A DNA stretch of 64,000 nucleotides from Ashinkailepas kermadecensis (Eukaryota > Arthropoda > Thecostraca > Neolepadidae). Under the pieces are notes generated by a model. That model had not been told where the DNA came from, did no database searches, and was given only the letters and a program-made list of their open reading frames with translations. Shown one piece after another: positions 36,536-48,983 of this stretch (its first letter is position 1; each line of letters begins with the position of its first letter). The stretch covers positions 536,001-600,000 of the forward strand of contig JAOTOM010005110.1 of NCBI GenBank assembly GCA_034440615.1, written 5' to 3'. The position numbers and the translations under genes were made by a program.

Positions 36536-39397
36536 CTCGGTGCCGATTTGCTGCGTGTGTTGTCGAGTGTGCGCCGGTCTCAATTCCCCTGACCCGCCTG
36601 CCGCTGCTGGATGGGTGATGCCGGCCTTTCCAAGCTCGGTGGTCTGGTTAGAAACAGGCCGCTGCGCGATTGATGATGATCGAACAATGCACTCCAGTGA
36701 GGAACAGATACCTCTGCATCCGCCCCTGACCCCAGGTGCCCTGTATCCGCCCCCATGGAAGGTGGCGCCCCTCCGGCCTGGAAAGCGCGCCCCTCCGTGA
36801 AGGCGTCTTTTCCTCCGAAGCGAAGCGCCTCCGGGAAGGTGCACCCCCCCCCCCTCCCCAGGTCCCCCACTCACCCACCGGCGCGGAACTCAGCGTCGAT
36901 GCTGCGGCACACCGCGCGCCATGGAAGTCCCTTGTCGATGGAACAATACCTGCATGAATGCTGCGAGTTCACGTATAACGTGCCATCACAGCAGAAAACG
37001 TGCACCATCGCCGGGCCATCGGGGCCGCGCAGCTATTTCGTCACCTTAACGCGACCCGAAAGGTACTTCCATCTCAACTGCCTTAGGTCACCCGTGAGGT
37101 TCTGAGGAAAACTGTGCTGTGGGCAAAAGTTTTCCTGTACCAATGGAACTGCCAAAATGTTAGCTATTTGAGAACCAAACCGGATTTGCATGGTTTGAGG
37201 CGTGACAAGCCTTCATCACGTTTACCGAATAGGAAGTTGTTACTGTCAGCATGGGCGATTTGTCACGGATTTGTAGCCTCCTGGATTTTTCTTTTTCAGG
37301 CAATGCACGGGACATTTCACCGATGGCTGATTGCATTGTGTCGACATGACAAACACCGCAGCCACCACACCACCGGTGATCCCAGAACAGCCCCACACAT
37401 ACCGGGGGGAGGGGGTCCACCAGTCCACGCTCGCTCTGGCTATTGGCGACTTCATCGTTCACACGCGATGCTGAGCTGGCAGTTGGAGGGTGACTGAAGA
37501 TCCAGGTGTATAGTGTTCATTTGCTGTGTTTTAGAAGCGGCGTCTATTGGACGAGCAGTAGACGCTGCAGCGTCTTCTCCTCTTCCCGACGTGACGGAGT
37601 GCTGAGAAGAGAATGTGGCTGGCGGTCGCGATAGCGCCTGTAATTAATGAAAAAAACATCAGCTTCCTCGAGAGATAACACAACAATGGACACGGATAGC
37701 GCCATTGCTCACGACGGTGCACACTGTCTATCCGTACATCAGGCGCGTGTGGTGCGCACAGCGACCCGGTGTGGAGTGAACGACCTGTGAGGACTCGTCA
37801 GGGAAGAAAATGCGCTGCGGTCCGTTGTATGTCGCGGTGGATCCGTGGGACCGGAGTGCCATGCAGCACTGCCGCAAGGTCTGATGGATGAAATAAGCGG
37901 ATTCGGGCAGCGACTCAGTGCCATTAAACCGTGAAGTTACGACACGCCTCTTGCTGACAAATATACATGGAGACTGCTTGGGGATCATAAATTATGACAG
38001 ATCCAGCTGACCGACCAGTGCTGATGGACAGAACAAATAGCTGATGTGTCTGTTCTGTTGACCGTCGGAAGTTTTCAGCTGGCGTTTCGAAAGATCGGTT
38101 GGCTTTCTCGAGAACTTGTGGAGCTCGTTGAACATATTTTGTATTTGCATTACTTGGATACACCCATACTTCGACTGGAAATAAATGACCGACCTGTCAA
38201 TATCTGTTTTTTTAAAAATATCTAAGCTTTGTTTTCAGGGACATAGTCACACAAAGTACTGAGGAGGAAACACTAGGTGCTCTAGGTTCAGTGCGTCCGA
38301 GCAATGCCAATGTCGGAACGTGTCTTGCGTATTAAGAAACAAAAACATTGGAATATCCATCGCACCCTTCTTCCCATTACTGAGCCAGTTCTTATTACGA
38401 GCGATGGTGAGCCCGAGCGAGTGTATACAACATAAGCTCATCATAGCGAACAAACTCGCCGGCCTGCCATCGCGATTTTGAAACCTTAATAGCTTATTTT
38501 TCTTACAACGCTAAAGTCCTAATTATATGACTTCGATCTAAACCGGGTTTTCTAATTTTGGTTTGTAGCCGTTTTCATCACAATGTACCTAGAAAACAGC
38601 GCTTTCTTCAAAGAAAAGGGTTCATGATGGACCTTAGCCGCGGTCCAGCCGGCTCAGCCAGGCGCCGGCTACGTACGTCATACCACGTGATCTGCGCGCT
38701 TCAAGGCCGGGCGACCACTCGACCAGGGTCAGTCCGATGGAAGGCGCCGCGCAGAACATTTGTATGCGGGCGTAATCTGAGCGGGAAGACTGTGGACCAA
38801 AAAGGGCGGTGACCCGGCGTGTCACTTATGTTCGTTTGACAACTCGGCATAGCGCACTTGAGCTTGAGGTGCGTGCATTGCATTTGGTAGATGAACCCGA
38901 TTTTTTGCAAACTTTCAGCCAATTTCGACTGGATTGGGTTGTTCTCCATTGCCAGCTGCCAAACTGGCAGCCGATGTGCTCACAATGAGGCTCCTCTGCC
39001 TAATGTAGAGTACATGCATCTTAAGTTCGAATGTACTATGCCGAATTGCCGGCAAATATTTGGCTTATTTCCGATATTCGTACGCTTTCACAAAAAGTTG
39101 ACGCAATGCGGTGCATGTCATCACGGGCTCCGAAGAGAACACAGCTGCGGTCGGTCGACAAGTTCCCTGTCGCCGTACTGGCAGTTAACCTGCGCTCGCT
39201 CGTCCAGCGCCCCAAATGGTGCCATATACCGGTAAATACCGATGCTATCGCAGCAATTCCGAATGTCAGCTGTATCACCTGTCGACGTGGAGGTCTCCTG
39301 CGGACGTCTCGTCGTACACAGTGTCGTTGAGAACTACGCCTGTATACAAGCCATTGGGAGCTCGTACACAGACCGTACTCGGAATCGCCACGCTGGC
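36536..39397. other. Long unique stretch, no gene recognised
   Basis: GC-rich until about 37100, then AT-rich. A C-run lies at 36844-36854. Frames on both strands lack recognisable domains. Confidence 0.45.
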
Positions 39398-39850
39398 GGC
39401 CGCGTCCGTGTTCCGTGCGGCGGCCACACCGCGGCTGGTGGGGAGTGTGGCACCACGCGGGCGGCCGCGTCTCGTGCTCCGTGCGGCGGCCACACCGCGG
39501 CTGGTGGGGAGTGTGGCACCACGCGGGCGGCCGCGTCTCGTGCTCCGTGCGGCGGCCACACCGCGGCTGGTGGGGAGTGTGGCGCCAACGGGCGACCGCG
39601 TCTCGTGCTCCGTGCGGCGGCAAAGCGGCTGGTGGGGTGCGTGGCACCCATGGGCGGCCGCGTCTCGTGCTCCGTGCGGCGGCCACACCGCGGCTGGTGG
39701 GGAGTGTGGCACCACGTGGGCGGCCGCGTCTCGTGCTCCGTGCGGCGGCCACACCGCGGCTGGTGGGGAGTGTGGCACCACGCGGGCGGCCGCGTCTCGT
39801 GCTCCGTGCGGCGGCCACACCGCGGCTGGTGGGGAGTGTGGCACCGCGAC
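39398..39850 (+). repeat. 66-bp minisatellite, about 7 copies
   Basis: The unit is GCGGCCGCGTCTCGTGCTCC, GTGCGGCGGCCACACCGCGG, CTGGTGGGGAGTGTGGCACC, ACGCGG. One degenerate copy (39584-39655) lacks part of the CCACACCGCGG block. The 22-codon period leaves frames open on both strands. Each unit contains a GCGGCCGC (NotI-type) site. Confidence 0.9.
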
Positions 39851-40044
39851 GACGCCGCGCCGCCGCCAGTGACTCCGGCGGGTGACGCGACCGGACGTGA
39901 CGTCACCCGCGGCGCCGGAGCCACGCCTCGTTTGCCGGCAGGTCCGTAAAAAGGCCGCCTCAGTGGCGTGACGCCTGGACCGCCATCGTCGCCGTCTGTC
40001 GCAAAAAAGGGGGTACGAGCTGGGCTCGAGCCGAGTGGTGCTGG
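39851..40044. other. GC-rich spacer
   Basis: No feature recognised. Confidence 0.35.
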
Positions 40045-40215
40045 AGCAGATTCTGTCGGCACGGCGTCTGTCGACAGGACTTCTGTCCGAACAGGATCTG
40101 TCAAGACGGCTTCTGTCGAAACATCTTCGGCCAGAATAGTTTCTGTCGGGACAGTTTTGTAGGAACAAGTTCGGTCAGGAAAGATCCTTTGTCCGAATTT
40201 CTGTGGTAGCAACTT
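40045..40215 (+). repeat. ~15-bp repeat (TTCTGTCGRAACAGG type)
   Basis: About eleven imperfect copies of a 15-bp unit of type CTTCTGTCGGAACAG. A short plus frame reads a five-residue SVxTx-type repeat across it; I regard it as non-coding. Confidence 0.75.
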
Positions 40216-42459
40216 CTGTCTGGCCTACACTTCTGCTCATGGCCTACCAACCATTGGGGACTCAGTTTCGTGACTACGCACACCGATCCAATTTAGCCAA
40301 AACGGATGGTTTTCCTTATAGATTGCGCTTGGGTTTTTACCTTCGGGTTTTCCAAGCAGCTTGGTTTTTCCCTTCTCAGGTTTTCCCAAGCTCTAACTTG
40401 AGCATACGCCTACACATTCAAGGTCGGGCCTGACGCCCACGGCTCGCCCAGGGCGCCGGGCCACCGCTTCGTTCCGGGTCGCAGGTGGCCAGCGGAGCCT
40501 GTCCGGAGGCTATGAAGCTGTCCACCTTCCAAGTGTCCTACTGCATGATATGCATGTATGCATGTCTATGTGCATACAGTCTATGTGTCTATGTACATAT
40601 GTGTCTATGCACATACATTGCATACAGGTGTATGCAATGTATGTACCAGTCCTTTCCGCCGCGTTCCTTGTTTGCCGGCGTCTTTCATCTTTCCTCTTTT
40701 GCTTGTTTGTTGTCATCTGATGTCACATAAGCCGGTTCAACGTAACCCTTTCATTAACGTAACAAATCTCTAGCGGATGACACTTTGCCAATGCTAAAGA
40801 CAAAAAAAAAAGATAATAGCCTGTACGTCATCACCGTCTTTACGAAGCAGTTCCTCCTCGTCGTCAGAGGAGGGTGCCAATCAGCCGAATTTGAGCCGTG
40901 TTGGTTCGCGTCGAAGGGGTTCAAGCCAAGGTCAAGCTGCGCATCAGCAAGTCAGTGAAATAGATGGGTGTGTGCCGGGAGTAAGACATGGCCAAGACAT
41001 GATCCACATAATCCTAATATAATCAGCCGGTTGGAAGTGGCCAAAGTTGATTTGTCACGTGGGATAGACAGGTGTGCTCGACAGATGTCTGCGAGGGTTG
41101 TTAGTCACGCTTTTTATTTATGTCTGGTGTTTGTTAATTACGGTAAATTGCCGGGTACAACCGGCAAAAAGGACCAGCTGGCGCATAAATTCTCTCGACC
41201 TCCCAACAGCAATTCCACTGCGAACCGACCGACACAAATCGTCTGCTGACATTGCCACCAATATTTTCGTGTGAGGATGCGGTGTTTGTTTCCGATAGAC
41301 ACGAATTCGATTTAAATTGCATCCCGCGACGAACCACAACATCACGTGTCGTGAATAAGAGTACAGTCCGTCAGACGAACTTCAATTACCGCCGGCCTGA
41401 CGGCTGGTCTTCCGCGCGCCGCACGAAGAAACCGCTGCTGCCCGGGACGAGATTGCCGTCTCGAGGGTGCGAGTGACGCCCGGGGCGGTCTGCCGGCGGA
41501 GCGCATTAGGTTCGCGCCGGAGTCGGCGCATTGTGCCGGCCGGTCGTAATGGCGGTGTTTGTGTCTCGCCGTGACGCCGACTGTGGCGACCCGGGCCGCC
41601 GCGGGTCAGCGGCCCTGTCGGCCGCCTCGCAGGACCGCTGCTGGCACGGACACGGCTCGGTGCGCTTGGCGCGCGTGCAAGGTGCGCGCGCGCGCCGCCG
41701 CCGCCACCGTGTCAAAGACCCCCGGCCATGAACTCGGCGTCGCTCTCTGCCGTGGGCGGGCCGCGCCAAACATGGGGCAACCGGACCGCCGTCTGTCGGC
41801 CGGACAGGTGCAGATGCGCCAGTCACAGGTGGCCGCCGGGCTGCCCGGCGCAACACGCCGACACTGAGACAGGCCTGGGCAAACGTAGCTACAACGCAGC
41901 TACCCACTGAGGGGCAGCGCCTGTCTTCCATGCCCTAACCTACCAGGGAGGTTGCTGCGAGCAACCGCCCGGGAAATTATCACGTGAGGATCACATGAAG
42001 TTGTCTGTCTGGCAACTGGCCTCCGCCTCGTACCCAGATTGTATCGTGAGTTTGCATGTAGAGGAGCTGGAAGTGTGGCCTGCTTCTCAATATTCCAAAA
42101 CGCGTGGCTGAGCCATATTTCTGGTAAGATACGTGCCTTTCAGCTATGGTCATTGGAGTGCCACCTTTGTATCAAATTAGCCTCGTCCAGGTCGCGTTTG
42201 TTGTGCCATAAGAACATACCCGTCGCTTAGATTAGCAAATTTGAGCTGGCCGCTGTCACGTGGTTTCTGCGTTCGTCCTGATGTCCTCCGAAGCTCCTCC
42301 CTTCCCATACTGCACACCTCTATTTTCTCACCTCATCACGCCATTATGATCCTCACCAGTGCGTCTTCCCAATCCAATTGACGATGCGCATCTAAGTTCT
42401 CGAAGTCTCCGGGTCTCCCCGCCACCGCCTGAGCGCCCTTCGTGGTCACATTGTGCCGC
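40216..42459. other. Unique sequence, CpG-rich at 41460-41870
   Basis: A TATG/CATA-rich low-complexity patch lies at 40545-40650 and a CpG-dense patch at 41460-41870. No recognisable gene. Confidence 0.4.
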
Positions 42460-42567
42460 ATTGCCCGACTGCCCGCTTGTGTCCGACTGCCCTTCAGTAT
42501 CAGACTGCCCGCTTGTGTCCGACTGCCCTTCAGTGTCCGACTGCCGCTTGTGTCCGACTCAGTGGCG
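42460..42567 (+). repeat. 36-bp minisatellite (left patch), about 3 copies
   Basis: The unit is two 18-mers, GACTGCCCGCTTGTGTCC and GACTGCCCTTCAGTGTCC. The last copy has the one-base-shorter variant GACTGCCGCTTGTGTCC, which also occurs at the left edge of the array at 48.0 kb and nowhere else that I saw. The patch ends exactly where CAGTGGCGTCGCC begins. Confidence 0.85.
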
Positions 42568-42904
42568 TCGCCACGAAATTCTTTCAGGAGCAAGGTTGAA
42601 AGGTGGCCTCCAATTTGTTAGGGCCTCCTATTGTTTTTAGGCTCTTAGTATGGTTTGGGAATGGGAAACATGATTTCATATTGATGTCTTGTTTGTTCTT
42701 GGCATTGTGCATCATTTATGCAAAACCCAATAACATTAATCATTTTTCGCTGAGGACTGAGCCATACCATGGAATAAATAAGAAATATGGGGATAAATAC
42801 CTAAGTGCCAAAACAAGACAATGTCTTAATGCTTTCTCGACCAAAAGAATCTTCCCACTAGCCTCTAGATTGCAGCGAGCTGGCTGGACTGGTGCTAAGC
42901 ATAT
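42568..42904. other. Start of a possible large insertion
   Basis: Begins with CAGTGGCGTCGCCACG, whose core GTGGCGTCGCCAC is a near-perfect palindrome and resembles termini of other elements in this window. The 5.4 kb up to about 48000 separates two patches of the same minisatellite. Confidence 0.35.
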
Positions 42905-43050
42905 CTTAAAGATATCTCCCATTGATCAACCCACTTTTATGTCCTCTAAGTCTAACTGGATTCTGGGTTCTAGATTCATCACTACTGTTAGTCATTCCCA
43001 CCAGCTTGATGTCATAAGCAAGCTTAAACGATCATTTCTCAGTCCTAGGA
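42905..43050 (-). mobile_element. Fragment of the CR1-like LINE (copy 3)
   Basis: The minus strand encodes FKLAYDIKLVGMTNSSDES, matching KLADDIKLVGVANSCDQS of the 25-kb copy, with the first catalytic D changed to Y. Matching continues weakly downstream. Outside this ~150 bp I could not align more. It is a dead fragment of the same family. Confidence 0.7.
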
Positions 43051-44329
43051 CGACGATTTCGCAGGTTCGCGAGAAGTGAAGTGAAGAGGGCAACGAGAAG
43101 TTGATTGAGTTGGTTTTCTGGTCGTGATCTTAGGAATTTATTGATTTTTTTATAACATTTGGTGCTGGCTGAAAGGCACCTGGCACACAAGCTAACATAA
43201 TAAGTACTGAGCGAATAAATTCACGGCAAAAACAAACATTGAACAACAATGCATAAATGACAATGCGCAATGCAACAATGGCAATGCATAAATAATGCAA
43301 AACCTTCAAATTCCACGCCGTCACGCCCATGGTTTTCGCTGTGCTGTACCGCTTTATATATGACGTCGTCGAGAAGGTATTGAAGCTTGGAAGCTCTAAT
43401 CATGCAGGCTGTAATCACAGAAAACAATGGGCGCTATATGACCAACGCAGTCGATGCACCTCTAAACCCAAATAACCAACCAATGACAGAAAACAAGTTT
43501 GTAGGAAGAAAATGCATATAAAAACATCATTCCTCCAATTTTATATCGGGCATGGATATTGCTTTGTATGTTTGTGAGGGGAAATTTGCCCCCTCAATGT
43601 TGGCTTTGCCCCCATGGGCGTATGCTTCTGGAAATTATTGGTGGACCAGTGGCGTACCTATATTTACGTCAAAGGGGGAGGGGAGCAAACGGATTTGGAG
43701 GTGGACCACCTACCCCCATTAAGCAAGTCTCGGATTTCGACCACTATTTTGCCAAAGGGGACCTTTTTAAATGAAGTAATTAGTGACCAACTGAATTGTT
43801 CTGTGGAGGGGCCTGATCTACCACTATCGTTTCTGATTCGTCTGATTTCAACCCTAACTCCCCCACCCTTTTCGAAGGTTTTATTTTGGTATCACTTGAT
43901 CAGTCACCTCACACTGCTGAAATTGCACCTATACAAATCACTTTAAAATGTAAAATTTCCCAATTTCAGGCATTCCAGTTCATAGCGCTCGGTCGCTACG
44001 ACGCCAACGTTCGTGCACGTGCACGCTCATCTGGCGCATTCGGCGCATTCGCCACACTTCGTGCGATGCTTCGTTTTCTGCCAGGCCTTCTACGTTTTAC
44101 TAATTGCTGCCATATGATAGACTTGCGCCATATTTGACGTGATGGAATGCTTCGTATGGGCGTTCGCTGCGAAAATTCGATTAATTAAATTCGATCATTA
44201 GTTCCCTACTTCCCGCATTTTCTGGTGGTTAAGAATTTCGGATGCCCGCTGAGTTTTGGTGCACCTCATATCTTTGATTAAATATGCTCCCAGATTGGCT
44301 ACCGAACCGAGCCCCTGCCTCAGTGTTCT
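43051..44329. other. AT-rich unique DNA; TIR-like start at 43647
   Basis: CAGTGGCGTACCTATATTTA at 43647 resembles element termini elsewhere in the window. A loosely matching inverted copy (GATATGCCACTG) lies at about 45545-45556, which would enclose part of the repeat region; with only about seven terminal bases matching this is weak. Confidence 0.35.
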
Positions 44330-46320
44330 TTTTTTGGACCCGTTACGTCTTTCTTCGTCTATGGATGTGTCTTAGAGCTCCAATCCATTTTCGTTAGGGG
44401 CCCAACACATTTTTGAAACCCCTGCTCGTTTTAGGATTTGTTGCTTTTTTGTGCACCGAGGATTTTTTTTATGTGTCGGGCCGTTTTCGAAAATCACGAT
44501 GTGCTTATTTAGTGCCAGGTCTTTTTGTTCGTTTTAGGACCATGTTGCTTTTTGCGGCCCGAGCCTCTTTTTCAGGCCCTTGTGCGGTCTCATGGCCCCT
44601 GTGTGCCTTGAAAGCTTGCTATATTGTTTTTTAGAGCTTCCGGTATGTATATTTAGGGCTGCAACACATGTTTTAAGGCCCTGTCGCATTTTGCGAGACT
44701 GTGCGCTTTGGAGGGCCAGTTGAATTTTCGGCCCCCGTTGTGCTCTTAGGGTCCCGCTGTGTTTATTTGGGGCCTCTGACGCACATTTGTGGGGCCCCAG
44801 TGCGATTTTGTGGCTTTGGTCCGATTTTCCTCGGTCCCAGCGCGACTTATCGCGCCCAGGCGCGTTGTTTCAGGCACCCACCGCCAGTTTTCTGGGCTCA
44901 ACACGATTTTTGTAGATCATTTCTGATTTTTTTTACAGTCCGAATCCCGGCCTGATTTTTCGAGCACCTGGCCCCATGTTTTTGTATCCCACCTCTATTT
45001 TTCGAGCTCCGGTATGTTTTTCGGGGCCGTACGCAATTTGTGAAGGCATCTGGTGATATGGTCGGTGCTCCAGAGCAATTTTCCTGACCCGGACATATCT
45101 TTTTTGGAATCCCTCCTTATTTTAGAGTGCCACGGCTTGATTTTTTTTCGGATATCGATGCGATTTTTGGGGTCACACTGTGCTTATGTGGGGCCCTAGA
45201 TACCAATTTTTGGTAGCCCCGACGTGAATTTTTGATGCCCAAACCAAATTTTTGGGACTACCGATGGAATTTGTGGGTCCCGAGCGCGATATTTGGGGGG
45301 ATCAGTTCGAATTTGCGGGGCGCGTTGTACTTAGCTGTGGCCCCAACACGATTTTGGCGGTTCCTGTTCCAAATTTTCGGACTTAGGGGTGAGTTTTCTG
45401 GGTCCCGCCGTATTTATTTGGAGCCCCCTGCGCAAATTCTGGTGGACCGACTCGAATTACGGTGACTCCAGCGCGACTTTTGTGGGCCCCGGCACGATTT
45501 TTGGAGCTTTTCCCTTTCCGGAGGGAGGGGGCATTTGTCCCTTTGATATGCCACTGCGGCCACTGAAGGAGTCTTTCAGCCGATGGCACCTTTCTGAGTA
45601 GAAAGACCCTCGGGGAAACTTTTTTCCCCGGACCTGTTCTTAATTTTCCGGTGCTGGGTTCGATTCGATCGAGTCTCGGTGTGAACTTTTTGGCCATGGG
45701 GTTCATTTTGTACGTCCTTGTGCGATACTTTTGGGTCCCGGTACGATTCTTCGGCCTCCCGGTGCGATTTTTTTCGGCGCCCTTGCACGTTTTTTTTCCG
45801 GAGCCCAACGGGTTTTTGGGGGACTTTGACCCAATTTTTCAGGCTACAGAGTGACATTCCGGTTAAGAATTTATTTTTGGGGTAGCTTTAACTTTTTTGG
45901 CCCCGGTGCGACCTTTTGGGCCCCAGTGTGATTTTCAAGGGATGCGACGCGACTTTTCGTTAGTCCAATGTGATCTTTTGGGCCCAACGTCATCTGCTTG
46001 GATCTCTATACGCGAGTTGTAGCGGCCTCGGCACTTGTTGGGAGGTCCAATACGTTTTGGGGGCTTTTGGCGTCATTGTTGGGGCCCCAGAATGAGTATC
46101 CATATCCGGACTGTTTTTCGTTGCCCCGGCTTAATTTGTTTTGGTCCCAATGAGACTGTTGGGACACGTTACGACCGTCTTGCTCCTACCGTGATTGTCA
46201 TGGTGCGGGCGTGACTTTTCGGTACCCCCAGGCTCAGCGTGATTTTCAGGGGCCCAGCCGGATCATTTGGGGCCCATATCGTAATTTTCAAGTATTCCGG
46301 CACGACTCCTACTTTTTCGT
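44330..46320 (+). repeat. Large, strongly diverged ~29-bp repeat (GGGCCCCGGTGCGATTTTT type)
   Basis: Around 65-70 degenerate copies of a module combining GGGCCCC- or GGTCCCG-like and GCGATTTTTT- or ACGATTTTTG-like halves, period roughly 27-31 bp. Identity between copies is low, so the array is old. Frames here are by-products. Confidence 0.7.
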
Positions 46321-47880
46321 AGGGGCTTCTTCCAGCAAATTATAGGCCTCCTCTCGCGTCTTAGGGGTCTCGTCTCATTTCCTGGAGTCTCTTTACCGGT
46401 TTTGGATATCTCCTCGTGTGCCCAACCCTCCTCCATATTCAATGGTCCTCCTCTCCCGTCTTGGAGGGCCTCCTCCTACATCCTGGGGCCTCTTTAACAT
46501 GGCATGGGGCTTCCTCTCATGCTCCAGGGGTATTCTGTGCCAAATTAGGGGCCTCCTGCCACGCCTTGTGGGCCTCCTCATTTGTCCTGGCAAAGCCTTA
46601 CCCGTCTTGAGGGATCTTAAATTTTGGAAACCTCGCCTCCTTCGATACATGCTACCACTCCCATCTTAAGGGCCTCCTCTCATTTCCTGGGAACCCCTTC
46701 CGGTCTTCGGGGCCTCATTCGGTCCTGGAGACCTACTCCGTCTTGAGGGTCTCCTCTCGAGTCCGGCAGGGGCCTCCTTTTCTCTTCTAAAGGCCTTCTT
46801 TTTCAAATGAGGGGCCTCCTTTCACGTCTTGGGGGCCTCTTGCTCTGCGTTTTGATTCGATCTTTGCCCATCTTAAGGGTGGCCTCTTATCTCCTGATAG
46901 ACTCCTCTTCTCTCCCAGGTGCCTCCTCTTCCAAATTACAAGCACCCTTTCCTATCTCAGTGGTCTTGTCATTTCCTAGGACCTTCTTACCCGTCTTGGA
47001 GCTTTCTTTCCCGCCTGGGAGCCATCTCTCTTATCCAATGGCCTTTCTCTCCTATCTTAGGGGCCTCCTCGTTCATTATGGGGTCTCATTTCCAATCTTG
47101 TGTCGTCCTCTTCCGAATTTGGTGCCTCCTGTCACGTCTCTAGATCATCCTTTTCTATCTTAGTGGAACCTTACCCGTTTTGGGGCCTGCTTTTGCGTCT
47201 CCGAAACCCCATGTCATATTCACTGGCTTTCTCTTCAGTCTTAGGGCCTCCTCTCATTTTCTGAGGCTTCCCTTCCCGTAGTGGGGCCTCCTTTACAATC
47301 CTGGGGGCCTCCGTGCCAACTTTTTGGCACTCTTTTTATATCTGCGGCCTCCTATCCTCTCCTAGGTGACTCCTTTTTCAAATTAGGTGCCTCATCGCAC
47401 GTCTTGGAGGCCTCCTCATCTGTGTTTGGAGCCTCATTATCCTCTTAGTAATGTGTTTTTGCGTCCTAGTCATAAATATTATATCCTAGGGTCCTCCTCT
47501 TCCAAAATATGGGCCTCATCTGGCTGGTCTCAGTGGCCTTTTCTCATTCCTGCGGACACCTTCTTCCCATCTTGGGGCCCCCTCTTGCGTCCGGAGAAAT
47601 CTCTCCTGTCATATGTCCTTATTTTCTATTGTAGGGACTTCCTCTTCAATCTTGGGGGCCTCGTTTTCCAAATTAAGAATATCCTGCCCCACCCATCCTG
47701 TCTAACCTGGGTGGCTTCTTGCCGGTCTCGGTGGCATCCTTTTCGTCCTGGGGGCGTGCTCCCAATCTTTGTCCTACGTATCTTATAGAGATCCGATTAG
47801 ATTTTCCGGGGGCCTCGTTGCCAGTCTTGGGGCCTCCTTGACAGCATAATCTTCTGTCCCGTCGGCCTCCTTGCTCGCCT
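46321..47880 (+). repeat. Large, strongly diverged ~27-bp repeat (GGGCCTCCTCTCRCGTCTT type)
   Basis: About 55-60 degenerate copies of GGGGCCTCCTC, CCGTCTTGG and TTTCCTGG-like pieces, immediately following the previous array. The change of consensus at about 46320 is fairly abrupt. Confidence 0.7.
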
Positions 47881-48004
47881 TTTTCCTATGCACTTCCGGA
47901 TAGGGACATCCTCAAATTTCGAGGGGGCGGCGCCCCCCCCCAGCCTCACGGCAGGGGGGAGGGACTTCCCCCGCTGCTCCCCCCCGGTGGTGAAGTCCCT
48001 GGTT
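47881..48004. other. Junction segment with C/G-rich element-like end
   Basis: Contains GGGGGCGGCGCCCCCCCC and a CCCCCCC run before GTGAAGTCCCTGG. This C/G-run architecture resembles the ends of non-autonomous elements and may be the right end of the large insertion. Confidence 0.35.
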
Positions 48005-48555
48005 CGACTGCCCTTCAGTGTTCGACTGCCGCTTGTGTCCGACTGCCCTTCAGTGTCCGACTGCCCGCCTGTATCCGACTACCCTTCAGTGTCCGACTGC
48101 CCGCCTGTATCCGACTGCCCTTCAGTGTCCGACTGCCCGCCTGTATCCGACTGCCCTTCAGTGTCCGACTGCCCGCCTGTATCCGACTGCCCTTCAGTGT
48201 CCGACTGCCCTTCAGTGTCCGACTGCCCGCCTGTATCCGACTACCCTTCAGTGTCCGACTGCCCGCCTGTATCCGACTACCCTTCAGTGTCCGACTGCCC
48301 GCCTGTATCCGACTGCCCTTCAGTGTCCGACTGCCCGCCTGTATCCGACTGCCCTTCAGTGTCCGACTGCCCGCCTGTATCCGACTGCCCTTCAGTGTCC
48401 GACTGCCCGCCTGTATCCGACTACCCTTCAGTGTCCGACTGCCCGCCTGTATCCGACTGCCCTTCAGTGTCCGACTGCCCGCCTGTATCCGACTGCCCTT
48501 CAGTGTCCGACTGCCCGCCTGTATCCGACTACCCTTCAGTGTCCGACTGCCCACC
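48005..48555 (+). repeat. 36-bp minisatellite (right patch), about 15 copies
   Basis: The unit is GACTGCCCGCCTGTATCC plus GACTGCCCTTCAGTGTCC, with a GACTACCC variant. The leftmost copies carry the GACTGCCGCTTGTGTCC variant also seen at the right edge of the patch at 42460-42567. The 12-codon period (VSDCPPVSDCPS-like) leaves frames open on both strands. Confidence 0.92.
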
Positions 48556-48731
48556 TATCGTGCAGACGTTCCGCGTGTGGCCGGCCAGCCATTCTGAGGG
48601 CAGCACGGCAGCCGCTTCTGCGCACACCACAGCGCCGGGCCGGGTACAGACGTGACGGGGCCGGCCGGCGCCGTCCAACGACCCGGCCACCACCGCTGAC
48701 GTCACGTCACAGTGCGCGCACACACACATAC
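48556..48731. other. GC-rich spacer
   Basis: No feature apart from a short CA run at 48718-48731. Confidence 0.35.
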
Positions 48732-48925
48732 ACAGAGGGGCTCAGCCAGGATTTTCTCATGGGGAGCCTCACCAAAAACAAGTGTCATGAAACAGAGACC
48801 GCTTTTGGTGCGCTTCTCACCACGACAATTTCTGATCTTGCGTAATGAAAATCTCAAAATTTCTTGTTTCATCTGGTGTATTTTTGGTCGTTAATGGGGG
48901 TTGCCCCCCCCCCCCCCGGCCGCGC
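48732..48925 (+). mobile_element. Miniature repeat, family 2 (copy 3)
   Basis: Starts CAGAGGGGCTCAGCCAGGAT and contains ACAGAGACCGCTTTTGG, GAAAATCTCAAAATTTC, CATCTGGTGTATTTTTGG and TAATGGGGG before a C-run. This order matches 9414-9597 closely. It ends in GTTGCC and a long C-run at about 48907-48918. Confidence 0.75.
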
Positions 48926-48983
48926 CTCTGCATGTGGACACCTACACACATGCGCAAACACACACATACAGACATACAGAGTT
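48926..48983. other. CA-rich spacer
   Basis: Short ACACACATRC-rich low-complexity segment between two miniature elements. Confidence 0.4.
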
